Of a stretch of DNA of 64,000 nucleotides, positions 19,692 to 29,034 are shown piece after piece. Origin of the DNA: Pirellulales bacterium. Lineage in GTDB: Bacteria > Planctomycetota > Planctomycetia > Pirellulales > JACPPG01. The translations under genes were made by a program, and so were the position numbers. The notes under the pieces are model-generated. The model was not told where the DNA came from and searched no databases. It was given only the letters and a program-made list of their open reading frames with translations. Positions within the stretch are counted from its first letter, which is position 1. The number at the start of each line of letters is the position of its first letter. The stretch spans positions 56,830-120,829 of the forward strand of contig DASYDW010000056.1 of NCBI GenBank assembly GCA_036499395.1, written 5' to 3'.

Positions 19692-20297
19692 TTAGCCGGT
19701 GATTTTCTGGTGATCGAACACGGGGACTCGTTCCTCGACGTCGACGTAGCCCGAGTGATGCGGCAACGGCAACTCGTCCTCGACCTTCACGCCGGCGGCG
19801 GCTGACGCCTGCCGAGCGATGTGGTGACCTTTGATCTTGTCCTGGATCCGCATCAGCCCTTCGAGCAGCGCTTCCGGGCGGGGAGGGCAGCCGGGGACGT
19901 ACACATCCACCGGCACCACCAGGTCAACACCCTTCACAACGTGGTAGCCATACTTGAAGTACGGGCCACCGCCGACGGTGCAGGCACCCATCGCTATGAC
20001 GAATTTCGGATCAGGCATTAGGCTGTAGAGCCGGCGGACACGGCTGGCCATTTTGTAGGTCACCGTGCCGGCAACGATCATCAAGTCGGCCTGGCGCGGC
20101 GTGGCGCGGAAGGCGCCAGCGCCGAAGCGGTCCATGTCGAAGCGGCTGGCGCCCGCGGCCATCATTTCGATCGCACAGCAAGCCAAGCCGAACGTCATCG
20201 GCCAAATGCTCGACTGGCGGGCCCAGTTGATGGCCTGCTCGACCGTGGTGATGGCAAAGTTCTCTTCAAACCGCCCCTCGATCCAAGGCTCGCTCAT
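19692..20297 (-). CDS. nuoB: NADH-quinone oxidoreductase subunit B (NuoB), solitary
   Basis: A 201-residue NuoB/PSST subunit, which holds the terminal [4Fe-4S] cluster N2 of complex I at the quinone site. All four expected ligands are present: C40, C41, C106 and C137, in [17 protein letters not shown] and PGCPPRP. The C-terminal extension past residue 170 is variable. No nuoA, nuoC or other complex I gene is near; instead it lies 109 bases after sufR and 47 bases before sufC. It may be a displaced functional subunit or a paralogue; the cysteines argue that it binds a cluster. Confidence 0.94.
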   Translation of the reverse strand: MSEPWIEGRFEENFAITTVEQAINWARQSSIWPMTFGLACCAIEMMAAGASRFDMDRFGAGAFRATPRQADLMIVAGTVTYKMASRVRRLYSLMPDPKFVIAMGACTVGGGPYFKYGYHVVKGVDLVVPVDVYVPGCPPRPEALLEGLMRIQDKIKGHHIARQASAAAGVKVEDELPLPHHSGYVDVEERVPVFDHQKITG

Positions 20298-20406
20298 GAT
20301 TCATCTTTCCGTCGTTTCGTGGTGCCGACTGGCCGCCCAAATCCCGGGAATTTAGGCACGTCAAAGCCCCTCACTATATCCGACGATCATCGGGTCTTAA
20401 ACCGGG

Positions 20407-21069
20407 TCAATTGGTTTCAAATTGGCAACAATTATGGCCGTCCAAGCGGCAGTGCGAAAGGCGCACCGGCTGCTCGAGCAGCTTGGAAAACAACATCTTC
20501 TCGACCGCGCAAATGCCCCGATCCTTTTCCGCCAATTCAGGGTAGGGGCATTCCGATACGGTCAGCAATGGCAGCGCCGAGTCACGTGTGCCCGATTGCC
20601 CTTCGCCCAGCCCTACCTGGTCGACGTCCAGCGGCACGCGCCGCTCGCCAAACAACGATTTCAGCGATTCCATCCGGGCCGACAGCGTCGATCCACGCAC
20701 CCGGTCGCGATACATCACGGCCATGGCCGAGGCGATCCGATCCATTAATCCGCGGCGGACCTCTGGGTCTTTCACGCCACGAATTTCGTCCCACAGGACG
20801 ATGGCCAGATCCGGAAAATTATTGCCGGCCTGGCGCCGCGCTTTTTCGGTGAGAGAATAGCGGTGACCGGGGCGCCCCCGGCTAGCCCGCCCGCCATCGG
20901 GCGTCGCGACTTCACGCTCGATCAATCCCAGCCCCATCAATCGGGTCAGCCGTTGCCGCACGGCTGTAGCCGTAACACTGGTGGCACGAGCTACTTGCGT
21001 GACGCTCATCGCGCCGTGACGTCGCATCAGGTCCAAGACCTGATCGTCCGAAGTCGCTGTGTTTTCCAT
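20407..21069 (-). CDS. sufR: SufR-like iron-sulfur transcriptional regulator
   Basis: A 220-residue DNA-binding protein: an N-terminal winged helix-turn-helix (about residues 8-75, SVTQVARATSVTATAVRQRLTRL), a helical middle and a cysteine-rich C-terminus. The tail has C-x12-C (SECPYPELAEKDRGIC) followed by further cysteines near SHCRLDGHNCC. This resembles cyanobacterial SufR, a [4Fe-4S]-dependent repressor of suf genes, although the later spacing differs. ATG 21069 is preferred over the GTG three codons upstream. As first gene of the nuoB-suf group it probably autoregulates the operon. Confidence 0.85.
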   Translation of the reverse strand: MENTATSDDQVLDLMRRHGAMSVTQVARATSVTATAVRQRLTRLMGLGLIEREVATPDGGRASRGRPGHRYSLTEKARRQAGNNFPDLAIVLWDEIRGVKDPEVRRGLMDRIASAMAVMYRDRVRGSTLSARMESLKSLFGERRVPLDVDQVGLGEGQSGTRDSALPLLTVSECPYPELAEKDRGICAVEKMLFSKLLEQPVRLSHCRLDGHNCCQFETN

Positions 21070-21117
21070 GGCCGGCACCGCTCGCGAAATAAGCTAAGGC
21101 AACCGCTGTCTAACACC

Positions 21118-21145
21118 ATGATAGGCGTTTTCACATTTTTGGCAA
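21118..21145 (-). promoter_or_regulatory. Predicted promoter of the sufR-nuoB-suf group
   Basis: On the minus strand TTGCCA (plus-strand 21140-21145) and TATCAT (21118-21123) are 16 bases apart, about 50 bases before the sufR start. No clean operator palindrome was found in it by eye. Confidence 0.4.
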
Positions 21146-21166
21146 CTCTATATGTCAATAATCGCC

Positions 21167-21187
21167 AGGGCGGCCTAAAACCGCCCT
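21167..21187. other. Hairpin in the sufR / usp divergent intergenic region
   Basis: AGGGCGG (21167-21173) and CCGCCCT (21181-21187) form a 7-bp stem with a 7-base loop. It lies in the 312-base stretch between the divergent sufR and stress-protein genes. Beyond this and the predicted sufR promoter I see nothing else there. Confidence 0.4.
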
Positions 21188-21381
21188 AAATCGTTGACTG
21201 AACACTATTTCAGGCGTTACAACCGCGCATGTCCAAGCCACCGTGCCCGGGGCCGGAAAGGACTGCGCGCGTCTGTTTTCGCACTTGCCTCGACCCGAGT
21301 GCGTCCTCAGGCGACGGTTGCGGCGGTCTAATGGTGGTTCAGGCCGGGGGTCGTGAGAAAAACAAAATCAGGAGTGTTGCC

Positions 21382-21810
21382 GTGCCTTGGCTTCCCAAAC
21401 AGTGCGTCATTGTGCCTGTGGATTTTTCCGACGAAGCGTTCGGCGCTTTGGATGCGGCGCTCGAAATGGTCGAGTCGACGTCCGCTCTGCATGTGCTTTA
21501 CGTCCTGCCGGTGCTCGACCCGGCCGAACCGGGCGTCATTTGGACCACGATCGACAATTCGATGCGCGAACGTCACGCGCTCGACGCGCTGCGCGAAAAG
21601 CTGGCCGACAAGAAGTACGAGGGGGTGCGCATGAACATCACGTTCGGCGACGCTGGCAGCGAGATCGCCGCCTTTGCCAAGGACCAGCGCGCCGACCTGA
21701 TCGTGCTCCCCTCGCACGGTCGTACCGGCCTGCGTCACCTGCTAATCGGATCGGTCGCCGAGAACGTGATCCGCCTGGCACATTGCCCGGTGCTGGTGCT
21801 GCGGTGGTAG
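21382..21810 (+). CDS. Universal stress protein (UspA family)
   Basis: A 142-residue cytoplasmic USP-fold protein. It opens with CVIVPVDFSDEAFGALDAAL and ends with the nucleotide-binding loop HGRTGLRHLLIGSVAENV, fitting the ATP-binding subclass motif G-x2-G-x9-G-S. The GTG at 21382 is supported by AGGAG seven bases before it and gives the normal family length. The 51-codon upstream extension of the frame does not match the family. Confidence 0.9.
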   Translation: MPWLPKQCVIVPVDFSDEAFGALDAALEMVESTSALHVLYVLPVLDPAEPGVIWTTIDNSMRERHALDALREKLADKKYEGVRMNITFGDAGSEIAAFAKDQRADLIVLPSHGRTGLRHLLIGSVAENVIRLAHCPVLVLRW

Positions 21811-21938
21811 GAGGCGGTTGCAAGTGAAGGAGATCCCGACGCTACGCGAAGGTGAAGCGGGTATGCAACTACTCAGGGAGTTCCGAAAGCGAATTATCGG
21901 CGTTCAATTCCGTCATTCTCTCGACAGGAGGTCCGAGG

Positions 21939-23135
21939 ATGAGAGCATGGGCAATTAACTTTGTCGTCTTAGCGTTCCTCGAGATGCCGGCCGGCGCCGA
22001 TCCGGTCGATGAAAAACCGCGCGAACATTCTCAGCCACTTGCCGTCGAGGTCATTGATAGTGACGGTCGAGCGGTCGAAGGGGCTGACGTTGGCTTATGC
22101 GCCGCCGTGGGGGAGTGGGCACGCAAGCAAGCGGACAAAGATGGCACGCAGTGGCACTACTGGTTGCATGCCCGCACTGACATTACCGGCCGCGCGAACT
22201 TGAAAGACGACGAGAAGTTGCTGCGCGGCTGCGCAGTTCTTGCACGCCATGAGAAGCGTAAGATTTCCGGCTGCATCGCTGTCGATGCCGGGGCGATCCA
22301 GCGGTCGGTCCGGCTGATATTAAAGCCCGAAATCGAAATCACGGCCGAGTTGCATTGCGAAGCGCTCGCATCGCGCGGCATTAAATACCTGCCGGCCGGC
22401 GTGGCCGTCGATCTCGGCCGGCCGCGCGTGCTGGTCGTTTCCAGTGACTCCGGCCGGCTGCGATTCTCGCTTCCGCCCGGCGCGTATCAATTGCAGTTCG
22501 ACACTTATCTGCATCGCGCAGAAATGGTGAAGCGGTTGCTAACCGTCTCGGCGCATGATGGCCCACTCGATCTGGGGCGTATCGAACTCACGGCCGTGAA
22601 GGCGGAATTGCTTGTCGGTATGCCAGCCCCCGAGGTCCCGGATGTTGTCGCCTGGAAGAACGGGCCGGGCCGGACGCTTGCCGATTTGCGCGGACAGGTC
22701 GTGCTCCTCGATTTCTGGGGACATTGGTGCGGCTCGTGCGTCGCCGAGATGCCAAAGCTGTTCGAGCTGCACGACAAGTATCACGATCGCGGCCTGTCGA
22801 TCCTGGGCATCCACGTCGACCACGCGGACGATCCGTCCGAGCGTGTCGACAGCGTCGCGAAGCTCGACAAAGAACTGGCCGACTCACGCCGGGCGCTATG
22901 GGCCAATCGCGACATTCCCTTTCCTGTCGCCATGATCGTGCGCGACAGCGACAAGTACGGCAACACGATTGCGGGCGTGGCCCAACATGCGGTCGATACC
23001 ACGTACGGAATTGCCGTATACCCGACCCACGTTCTCATCGACCGCCGCGGCAAAGTCATCCGCACGTTCGTGGGCGGCATTTCTTACCACGAAGACGGAA
23101 TGGACGTTCTGGAAAAGGCGCTCGCTGCCGAATAA
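21939..23135 (+). CDS. Secreted TlpA/ResA-like thioredoxin with regulatory-like N-terminal domain (copy 1)
   Basis: A 398-residue secreted protein. The signal peptide MRAWAINFVVLAFLEMPAGA leads to a carboxypeptidase-regulatory-like beta domain (about 30-215). A TlpA/AhpC-TSA thioredoxin domain follows (about 225-398) with the active site W263-C-G-S-C267 in DFWGHWCGSC. The family is thiol-disulfide active outside the cytoplasm. The ATG at 21939 has a strong ribosome site (AGGAGG/GAGG). The next gene is a paralogue with the active site at the same residue number, so this is a tandem duplication. Confidence 0.87.
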   Translation: MRAWAINFVVLAFLEMPAGADPVDEKPREHSQPLAVEVIDSDGRAVEGADVGLCAAVGEWARKQADKDGTQWHYWLHARTDITGRANLKDDEKLLRGCAVLARHEKRKISGCIAVDAGAIQRSVRLILKPEIEITAELHCEALASRGIKYLPAGVAVDLGRPRVLVVSSDSGRLRFSLPPGAYQLQFDTYLHRAEMVKRLLTVSAHDGPLDLGRIELTAVKAELLVGMPAPEVPDVVAWKNGPGRTLADLRGQVVLLDFWGHWCGSCVAEMPKLFELHDKYHDRGLSILGIHVDHADDPSERVDSVAKLDKELADSRRALWANRDIPFPVAMIVRDSDKYGNTIAGVAQHAVDTTYGIAVYPTHVLIDRRGKVIRTFVGGISYHEDGMDVLEKALAAE

Positions 23136-23244
23136 GCGATCTCAATCATGAATTAACCTCCCACACACTTTGCCAAAGTGCCCGTGCCGGAAGCCGCCGC
23201 AACGACGACGCTTTTCAACGCTTTGTTCAAGGAGGAACGTATAG

Positions 23245-24432
23245 GTGAAACGTCCCATTCTCGCGGCAATTGCTACACTTTACATCTGTGCCGCCGCGGC
23301 GGGAGAAACCCCCGATACGCAGCCGTCGACACGATTATCGGTAAAAGCGATTGATACCGACGGAAGCCCCGTTGCGGGTGCCGACGTTGGGCTGCAACCG
23401 CGCATCCGTGCAGGCCTCGCCAGCCACGATGGGTACGATTTACTCGGTTGGCAGCTTCGGTGGAGTAAACAGCAAACCGATGCGGCGGGAACGGCCACCA
23501 TTCCTCTCGGTGGCAGCAGTCAGAGGATATTCGACAAATTCTGCCTTGTCGCGAGACACGCCGAGCGAAAACTGGCGGTGGTGTCGAACATCGGTACCGC
23601 GCAGCTCGACACTCCGCTATGCGTAACTCTTTTGCCGGAGCGCATCGTTGAGGGGGAAGTGTTCTGTCCGGAACTCGCCGATCGTGGCATGACGATCCGT
23701 GGAATTAGCGTCTCGGTCTCGTGTGAAGGTAAAACCGTGCTCGACTGCAATTCTCCACATCCAGAGTTCCGCTTGTCGTTGCCCCCCGGTGACTTCGAGT
23801 TTCTGATCGATGGCCAAACGAACACCCACGCTATAAAACGTCCCGTACACGTTGACGCCGGAGACGGGCCGCTTGCGCTTGGCTGCATCGAACTGCAGGC
23901 GTCCAACATGGCATTACTCGTCGGCCAGCCTGCACCTGAAATTCCTTCGATCATTGCTTGGAAGAATGGATCGCCGGGCACATTGGCCGAGTTGCGTGGC
24001 AAAGTCGTGCTGCTGGACTTTTGGGGATACTGGTGCGGTCCATGCGTGAGCGAAATGCCCAAGCTGTTCGACTTGCACGACAAGTATCATGGGCGTGGAC
24101 TGGTCATAATCGGTGTTCATGCCGATGCTCGGTACGCCGACGAGCCACCAGTCAACTCGCCGGGCGAACTAGACAACCTGATGGCCGAACGTCGCAACGC
24201 GCTGTGGCAAGGTCGTGACTTTCCCTTCCCTGTTGCCATGATCCCCAGTGAGATCATGCAGCATCGCGGCGGCAAGATCGAGAACCGCGCGATGAGCGCT
24301 GCCGCCGAGCGTTACGGCGTCTGGTCGTATCCTTCTTACGTGCTCATTGACCGGCAAGGCAAAGTGGCCGGACAGTTTCGCGTCGATGATGAAGGAATCG
24401 CGCTCTTGGAAAAACTATTGGCCGAAAAATAG
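23245..24432 (+). CDS. Secreted TlpA/ResA-like thioredoxin (copy 2, paralogue)
   Basis: A 395-residue paralogue of the preceding protein with the same plan: signal peptide to about residue 20 (CAAAAGE), regulatory-like beta domain, then a thioredoxin fold with W263-C-G-P-C267. The CGPC active site here differs from CGSC in copy 1, which should change its redox potential. It starts at GTG 23245 with GGAGG ten bases upstream. Copy 2 has a different stretch between the active site and the cis-proline region (PVNSPGELDNLMAE). The 109-base gap between copies holds no obvious terminator, so co-transcription is likely. Confidence 0.87.
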   Translation: MKRPILAAIATLYICAAAAGETPDTQPSTRLSVKAIDTDGSPVAGADVGLQPRIRAGLASHDGYDLLGWQLRWSKQQTDAAGTATIPLGGSSQRIFDKFCLVARHAERKLAVVSNIGTAQLDTPLCVTLLPERIVEGEVFCPELADRGMTIRGISVSVSCEGKTVLDCNSPHPEFRLSLPPGDFEFLIDGQTNTHAIKRPVHVDAGDGPLALGCIELQASNMALLVGQPAPEIPSIIAWKNGSPGTLAELRGKVVLLDFWGYWCGPCVSEMPKLFDLHDKYHGRGLVIIGVHADARYADEPPVNSPGELDNLMAERRNALWQGRDFPFPVAMIPSEIMQHRGGKIENRAMSAAAERYGVWSYPSYVLIDRQGKVAGQFRVDDEGIALLEKLLAEK

Positions 24433-24473
24433 CCTGACACAAGTGCGGAAATGAGCGTCAACTCCAAACGCCC

Positions 24474-24929
24474 CTACTGCCCACTCTCGAACGTGCGACC
24501 TTCCGTCTTTTCAATCGCCTTGCGTAGGGTGTCCGGAACGGGATGTGGCTTGCCGGATGCGTAATCGAAGACGACCAGCGTTGACTCGGCCTCGGCCACG
24601 ATTGCCCGCTGACTCTGGCTTTCCACGCGGTGCGTCATTGTCAGGCTGGTGCGGCCAATCCGCGCAACACGGGCGCCGATGCGAATCGTGTCGGGAAAAT
24701 TCAGTTGCCGGCGGAAGTCGCATTTGATCGACGCCAAGATCGGGCCTACGTGTTCCGGCGAGCGTTTGTCCGCCAGGCCGATCTGGTTGAAATACGCGAT
24801 CCGCGCCGATTCGCACCAACGGAAGTACACCACGTTGTTCACGTGCTGCATGGCATCCTGATCGCCCCACTGCACGGGCAGCATCAGAATCACGGGGAAC
24901 CCAGCCAGCAGATCTTCTTCGGTCGTCAT
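24474..24929 (-). CDS. Acyl-CoA thioesterase, 4-hydroxybenzoyl-CoA thioesterase-like hotdog fold
   Basis: A 151-residue hotdog-fold thioesterase hydrolysing an acyl-CoA or acyl-ACP of unknown chain. The family block VQWGDQDAMQHVNNVVYFRWCESARIAYF includes the catalytic aspartate and the conserved N-N-x2-Y-F. The preferred start is ATG 24929 (MTTEEDLLAGFP). It is transcribed toward the thioredoxin pair and divergent from the PHP hydrolase. Confidence 0.85.
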   Translation of the reverse strand: MTTEEDLLAGFPVILMLPVQWGDQDAMQHVNNVVYFRWCESARIAYFNQIGLADKRSPEHVGPILASIKCDFRRQLNFPDTIRIGARVARIGRTSLTMTHRVESQSQRAIVAEAESTLVVFDYASGKPHPVPDTLRKAIEKTEGRTFESGQ

Positions 24930-25105
24930 CGGGTCGCCCTTGGGGATCGTGCCATCGCATCGTGGCGACAGAGAAAAACGTCGAGGCTGCATTCTACAAA
25001 ACAAGCGACCGGCCCGCTCGAACGCGCCGTACGGCTTGTTTCGCCAACATTAGGGGGATGTTACGATATTTTGGAACGATAGTATTCCTAGGAGTCATCT
25101 GCGTG

Positions 25106-26422
25106 ATGCGACGATTTTCCGGCCTACTGACCTTGATCCTCATTCTGACTTGCGCTGCAACCGCGTCGGCCGACGCGATCGAGCGGATGCGCATGGAGCG
25201 GCTGCGCGCCACGCACGAACGGGTTTTGGCTCTGGCCGGGCAGCGCGTGCCCGTCGAATTGAAAAGCGGTTTCGACGACGTCCGCTCGCTGTTGCACGTT
25301 CACTCCGCGTTTTCGCATGATAGCCGAGGGACGATCGAAGAGATTCTCGCCGCGGCCAAGGCAACCGGCGTCCGCGTCATCATGTTTACCGAGCATCCGG
25401 CCGATCACTACGATTATTTCAAGGACGGCCATCAAGGCGTGAAAGATGGCGTGCTGATGATCCCCGGCGCCGAGACCGGCGGCTTTCTTGCCTATCCCAC
25501 CCGCAGCCTGAAAGAAGACAAAACCAGCACGCCGCAGGAATTCGCCGATCTCGTGCGGCGCGATGATGGCTTGATCTTCCTTTGCCATCTGGAAGAACGG
25601 ATGGACTGGAACATCACCGGGCTGACCGGAACCGAGATCTACAACACTCACGCCGATTTCATGGAAGAGACGAAATTCATTTCGTCGCTGAAAACGCCGA
25701 TCGGTCTGCTGGCGCTAATCCCGGCCGTGAAGCAATTCCCGCAAGAGACTTTTGCCGCCCTGCAAGACTATCCGGCTGGTTACCTGAAAAAATTCGATGA
25801 GCTGTGCCAGCAGGCGCGGCACACGGGCGTATCCGCCAACGACGCCCATCACAACCAGGCCTTCCGCGGCCGTGTTACCGATGACGGCAAAATGCAACTC
25901 GATGATGCGCTCGGTAAGAAGCTGCTCACGCTCGACCCGGCCAAGGTGCCGCTAATCAAGTCGATGGTTTCGGGCAAGCAGCCGGGCGATCTGGTCTTCG
26001 AACTGGATCTTGATCCCTATGAGCGCAGTTTCCGTCATGTCAGCACCCATCTGCTGATGAAGGAAGTCACCCACGACAGCGTGTGGGAAGCCTTGAAGAC
26101 GGGGCGCTCGTATGTGGCGTTCGACTGGATGGCCGACCCGACCGGTTTCGTCTTCCGTGCCGATCGTGGTGGCGAGGGCTGGACGATTGGCGACGAGGTG
26201 CCGGCCTCGGGCGAATTGCGTTTGCAGGCCGCGGCGCCACTGCCCGGCACCATCAAGCTCGTGCGTAACGGCAAGATCATTGCCGAAAAAGAGGGGGCTT
26301 TGCTGGATGAAACCGTCAGCGAGCCGGGCGTGTATCGCGTCGAAGTCTGGCTGAACCTGGCGGGCGAACCGCGTCCGTGGATCTTGACCAGCCCGATCTA
26401 CGTGCGCGAGGCTACAAAATAA
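25106..26422 (+). CDS. Secreted PHP-domain metallohydrolase
   Basis: A 438-residue protein with a signal peptide (to about residue 24, ATASADA) and a PHP domain. Metal-ligand histidines are H64-V-H66 in LLHVHSAFSHDSRG, then TEHPADHYDY, and further His in FLCHLEE and NDAHHNQAF. A C-terminal beta-sandwich (about 340-438) follows. PHP proteins are metal-dependent phosphoesterases or related hydrolases; the exported location and tail suggest an envelope or extracellular substrate. AGGAG lies 11 bases before ATG 25106; GTG 25103 is an equal alternative. Confidence 0.8.
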   Translation: MRRFSGLLTLILILTCAATASADAIERMRMERLRATHERVLALAGQRVPVELKSGFDDVRSLLHVHSAFSHDSRGTIEEILAAAKATGVRVIMFTEHPADHYDYFKDGHQGVKDGVLMIPGAETGGFLAYPTRSLKEDKTSTPQEFADLVRRDDGLIFLCHLEERMDWNITGLTGTEIYNTHADFMEETKFISSLKTPIGLLALIPAVKQFPQETFAALQDYPAGYLKKFDELCQQARHTGVSANDAHHNQAFRGRVTDDGKMQLDDALGKKLLTLDPAKVPLIKSMVSGKQPGDLVFELDLDPYERSFRHVSTHLLMKEVTHDSVWEALKTGRSYVAFDWMADPTGFVFRADRGGEGWTIGDEVPASGELRLQAAAPLPGTIKLVRNGKIIAEKEGALLDETVSEPGVYRVEVWLNLAGEPRPWILTSPIYVREATK

Positions 26423-26513
26423 GTCGGCGTCCATGACGGGCTCCGAAGACAACGGAGAATTCGCAGAATCGTTGGGGTATCGCGGTCGCATTTCTTTCAG
26501 CAGGAGGTGTGTG

Positions 26514-28148
26514 ATGATCCGCGCGTCACTTTGGGCCGTAACTTTTTTGGCCTCTGCGTTCCTGGCTCCATCGACCGCGGCGCGTGCCGCCGATACGGTC
26601 GATCTCTCCTATGTCAGCAGCGACGCCGTGGCCGCGGTTGTGCTGCATCCACGCCAGATGCTCTCGGCCCCTGAGCTTCAGCACCTGCCGATCGAGGTCG
26701 CGGTCGCGGCCGGAAAGCAATACTTGGGGGTCGATCTGCTCGATATCGATCTGGCCATAGGCATCCTCGGAATGTCAGGCCTGGCCAATTGGCAGCCTGG
26801 CATGGGGGCGATCCTGCACTTTTCCAAGCCTTACGATCGTAGCGCCGTACTCGCCGCGCTCGGCCAGGGAACCGCCGAATCGACTTACCTCGGCAAGGAG
26901 TACCGTCGCGCGACGACGCCCGATGGCTACAGCCTTTATTTTCCCGACGACCGAACGTTGCTAATCGGTACCGAGCCGCAATTGAAAAGGATGATGGCGG
27001 CCGACGACGTCGACACCCCCTTAACCAAGCTCTTGCGACAGGCCGATGCCTTGAAGACGGCGGTGGCCGTGCTCGATTTTGCCACAGTGCGGCCGCTGGT
27101 TATTTCGGCGCTGCAACATATGCCGCCGCTGCCGCCGGAGCTTCAGCCATTTTTGAAGACGCCCGAGCTGGTGAAATGGATCGAAGTCTCGTTCGATTTC
27201 CACGGCGAGATGAGCCTAACGGCAAAGTTCGGCGCTGTGGATACCGACGCGGCCAAGGAGTTCAAGGAACTGGCCGAACGTGCCAAGGCGCTCGCGCGCG
27301 AGTTCGTCAACACGCAACTGGCCGGCGTCATGGCCGGCCCTCAGGGTGATCCGACGCAGGCTGCGCTGGGAAGATATATGCAGCGCACTTTTGGTACCTT
27401 GATCGACGGCATCGACGTGCGCGTCTCCGATGACCAGGTTCATGTCACGATCTTGCAGGGCAACTCCGCCGTATCGTCAACGGGTATGCTTGTGGGCTTA
27501 CTACTGCCGGCTGTGCAAAGCGCTCGCGAAGCAGCGCGTCGCGCCCAGTCCATGAACAATCTGAAGATGATCGGCCTGGCGATGCACAATCACCTGGCTG
27601 CGACGGGGCGTTTTCCAGCCCGGGCCATTCGTAGCAAGGATGACATTCCCCTGCTTAGCTGGCGGGTCGCTCTGCTTCCGTACTTAGAGGGGGAGCAAGG
27701 CGGGGCGCTCTACAAGGAATTTCACCTCGACGAGCCGTGGGATAGCAATCACAACCGAAAGCTGATCACGCGCATACCGACCGTGTATGCGAATCCCAAC
27801 ATTACCGAGCCCGGCAAGACGAACTATCAGGCCGTGGCGGGCGAGGCAACATTCTTCGGCCCCTTCGGGCCGCGCAAGGGGTTATCGGCGCGGCAAGTCA
27901 CGGATGGCCTGTCGAACACAATCATGGTCGTCGAAGCCGACCCCGATCAGGCAATTGCCTGGACCCGGCCGAGCGACCTACGACTCGATCCGGAAAAGCC
28001 GCTCGCCGGATTGGGCCAGGCGCGACCCGGCGGATTCTCGGCCCTGATGGCAGATGGATCGGTAAGGTTCCTTGCCAACACGATCGATCCGGCGATGTTC
28101 GAGGCGCTGTTGACGTTTGCCGGAGGCGAACCAGTCTCGCTCCCCTAG
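26514..28148 (+). CDS. DUF1559 domain protein with signal peptide (not a prepilin)
   Basis: A 544-residue secreted protein. A conventional signal peptide (to about residue 27, STAARAAD) replaces the type IV prepilin leader usual in DUF1559 proteins. Residues about 28-340 form an uncharacterised beta-rich domain. DUF1559 occupies roughly 355-544, with LLLPAVQSAREAARRAQSMNNLKMIGLAMHNH and the C-terminal ALMADGSVRFL that are hallmarks of the family. Strong ribosome site AGGAGG before ATG 26514. The function is unknown; it is only 91 bases after the PHP gene and may share its transcript. Confidence 0.85.
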   Translation: MIRASLWAVTFLASAFLAPSTAARAADTVDLSYVSSDAVAAVVLHPRQMLSAPELQHLPIEVAVAAGKQYLGVDLLDIDLAIGILGMSGLANWQPGMGAILHFSKPYDRSAVLAALGQGTAESTYLGKEYRRATTPDGYSLYFPDDRTLLIGTEPQLKRMMAADDVDTPLTKLLRQADALKTAVAVLDFATVRPLVISALQHMPPLPPELQPFLKTPELVKWIEVSFDFHGEMSLTAKFGAVDTDAAKEFKELAERAKALAREFVNTQLAGVMAGPQGDPTQAALGRYMQRTFGTLIDGIDVRVSDDQVHVTILQGNSAVSSTGMLVGLLLPAVQSAREAARRAQSMNNLKMIGLAMHNHLAATGRFPARAIRSKDDIPLLSWRVALLPYLEGEQGGALYKEFHLDEPWDSNHNRKLITRIPTVYANPNITEPGKTNYQAVAGEATFFGPFGPRKGLSARQVTDGLSNTIMVVEADPDQAIAWTRPSDLRLDPEKPLAGLGQARPGGFSALMADGSVRFLANTIDPAMFEALLTFAGGEPVSLP

Positions 28149-28225
28149 TCCGAAGAAAGGCACGCCTTTTATCTAGGCGCGCAGCAGCGCACCGCACGCT
28201 TTTGAAGTTGTCGCGGCGACGTTAA

Positions 28226-28462
28226 CTAACGCAGCGTCGTGGTCGGAGCAGCCGCCGTCGGCGGTGACATAGGAGGCGCGACGGGCGCTGCGCCAGGGGC
28301 GCCGTAAACTGGCGCTGGATACGACTGTTGATAAACCGGTTGCGCCGCAGGAGCAGCGTACGTGCTGCCTCCCCACCACGAACCAGGCTGATTGCAACAA
28401 CAACCGCCGCCTGCCAGCGAACAAATCGCGAGCAACGCGGCGGTCCATTTCGTGACGTCCAT
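28226..28462 (-). CDS. Small Pro/Ala/Gln-rich putative lipoprotein
   Basis: A 78-residue hypothetical protein. The N-terminus MDVTKWTAALLAICSLAGGG followed by CCC is an imperfect lipobox, and the rest is low-complexity (YAAPAAQPVYQQSYPAP). AGGAG sits seven bases before the ATG at 28462, which supports translation despite the short length; the longer upstream frame lacks such a site. Probable envelope protein; no family recognised. Confidence 0.6.
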   Translation of the reverse strand: MDVTKWTAALLAICSLAGGGCCCNQPGSWWGGSTYAAPAAQPVYQQSYPAPVYGAPGAAPVAPPMSPPTAAAPTTTLR

Positions 28463-28662
28463 GACACGACTCCTGCGACAATTTCCCTGCAAATGAGGAA
28501 GCACGAGCCGAACACCGGCCTGCAAACTCCCCACCAGGGGTGCAGAACGGTAAAAGGTTTGCCTCCGCAGGTCAAGGCGATTGGCCGCGCAGAGCGTGAT
28601 ACAGCTAGCCGTCTGCGACAATTCTCCGCGACGGCCACGATCCAGAACGCTTGCTAGCGGTA

Positions 28663-29034
28663 CTAGCTGCGCTGCTGGCCGGCCGTCCGGGCGCTGGGCA
28701 TGACGCGCTTCTGCACGTCCGTTTCGAGCACACCGAACGTCGCTTCGTGACGTTGCACGGTCAGTTGCAAGGCGTGCAACATCCGCTTGGCCGTGTAGTA
28801 GTTGGTCACGATCCGCTGCGTGACGATCACCGGCTCTTGCGGAATACCGAACGGCTGCGGATTCAAGCCGAAGTCGATGATCAGTTCCTCGGGAGTGCCG
28901 GTAACGCGGCAGAAGTTCGCATAAGAGGCCGAGATGTGCGAATCATCGACCTTCACTTGCTGGCGTTGCACCGGCGCTTCGCTTGGAGTTTCCGCTTCAA
29001 CCGCCGGATTCGTCTTTTCGCTGGAAGTGGTCAA
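28663..29034 (-). CDS. DUF3467 domain-containing protein
   Basis: A 123-residue cytoplasmic protein matching DUF3467, a small family of unknown function. The matching segment is SHISASYANFCRVTGTPEELIIDFGLNPQPFG...YTAKRMLHALQLTVQRHEATFG. The start is an unusual TTG at 29034, chosen because AAGGAGAG lies about seven bases upstream and no ATG or GTG precedes the conserved part. It stands alone between the small lipoprotein and the M24 peptidase. Confidence 0.82.
   Translation of the reverse strand: MTTSSEKTNPAVEAETPSEAPVQRQQVKVDDSHISASYANFCRVTGTPEELIIDFGLNPQPFGIPQEPVIVTQRIVTNYYTAKRMLHALQLTVQRHEATFGVLETDVQKRVMPSARTAGQQRS

Noticed and set aside
20298..20406. nuoA or other complex I gene upstream of nuoB
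   Set aside because: The 109-base gap is too short and has no open frame; sufR follows directly.
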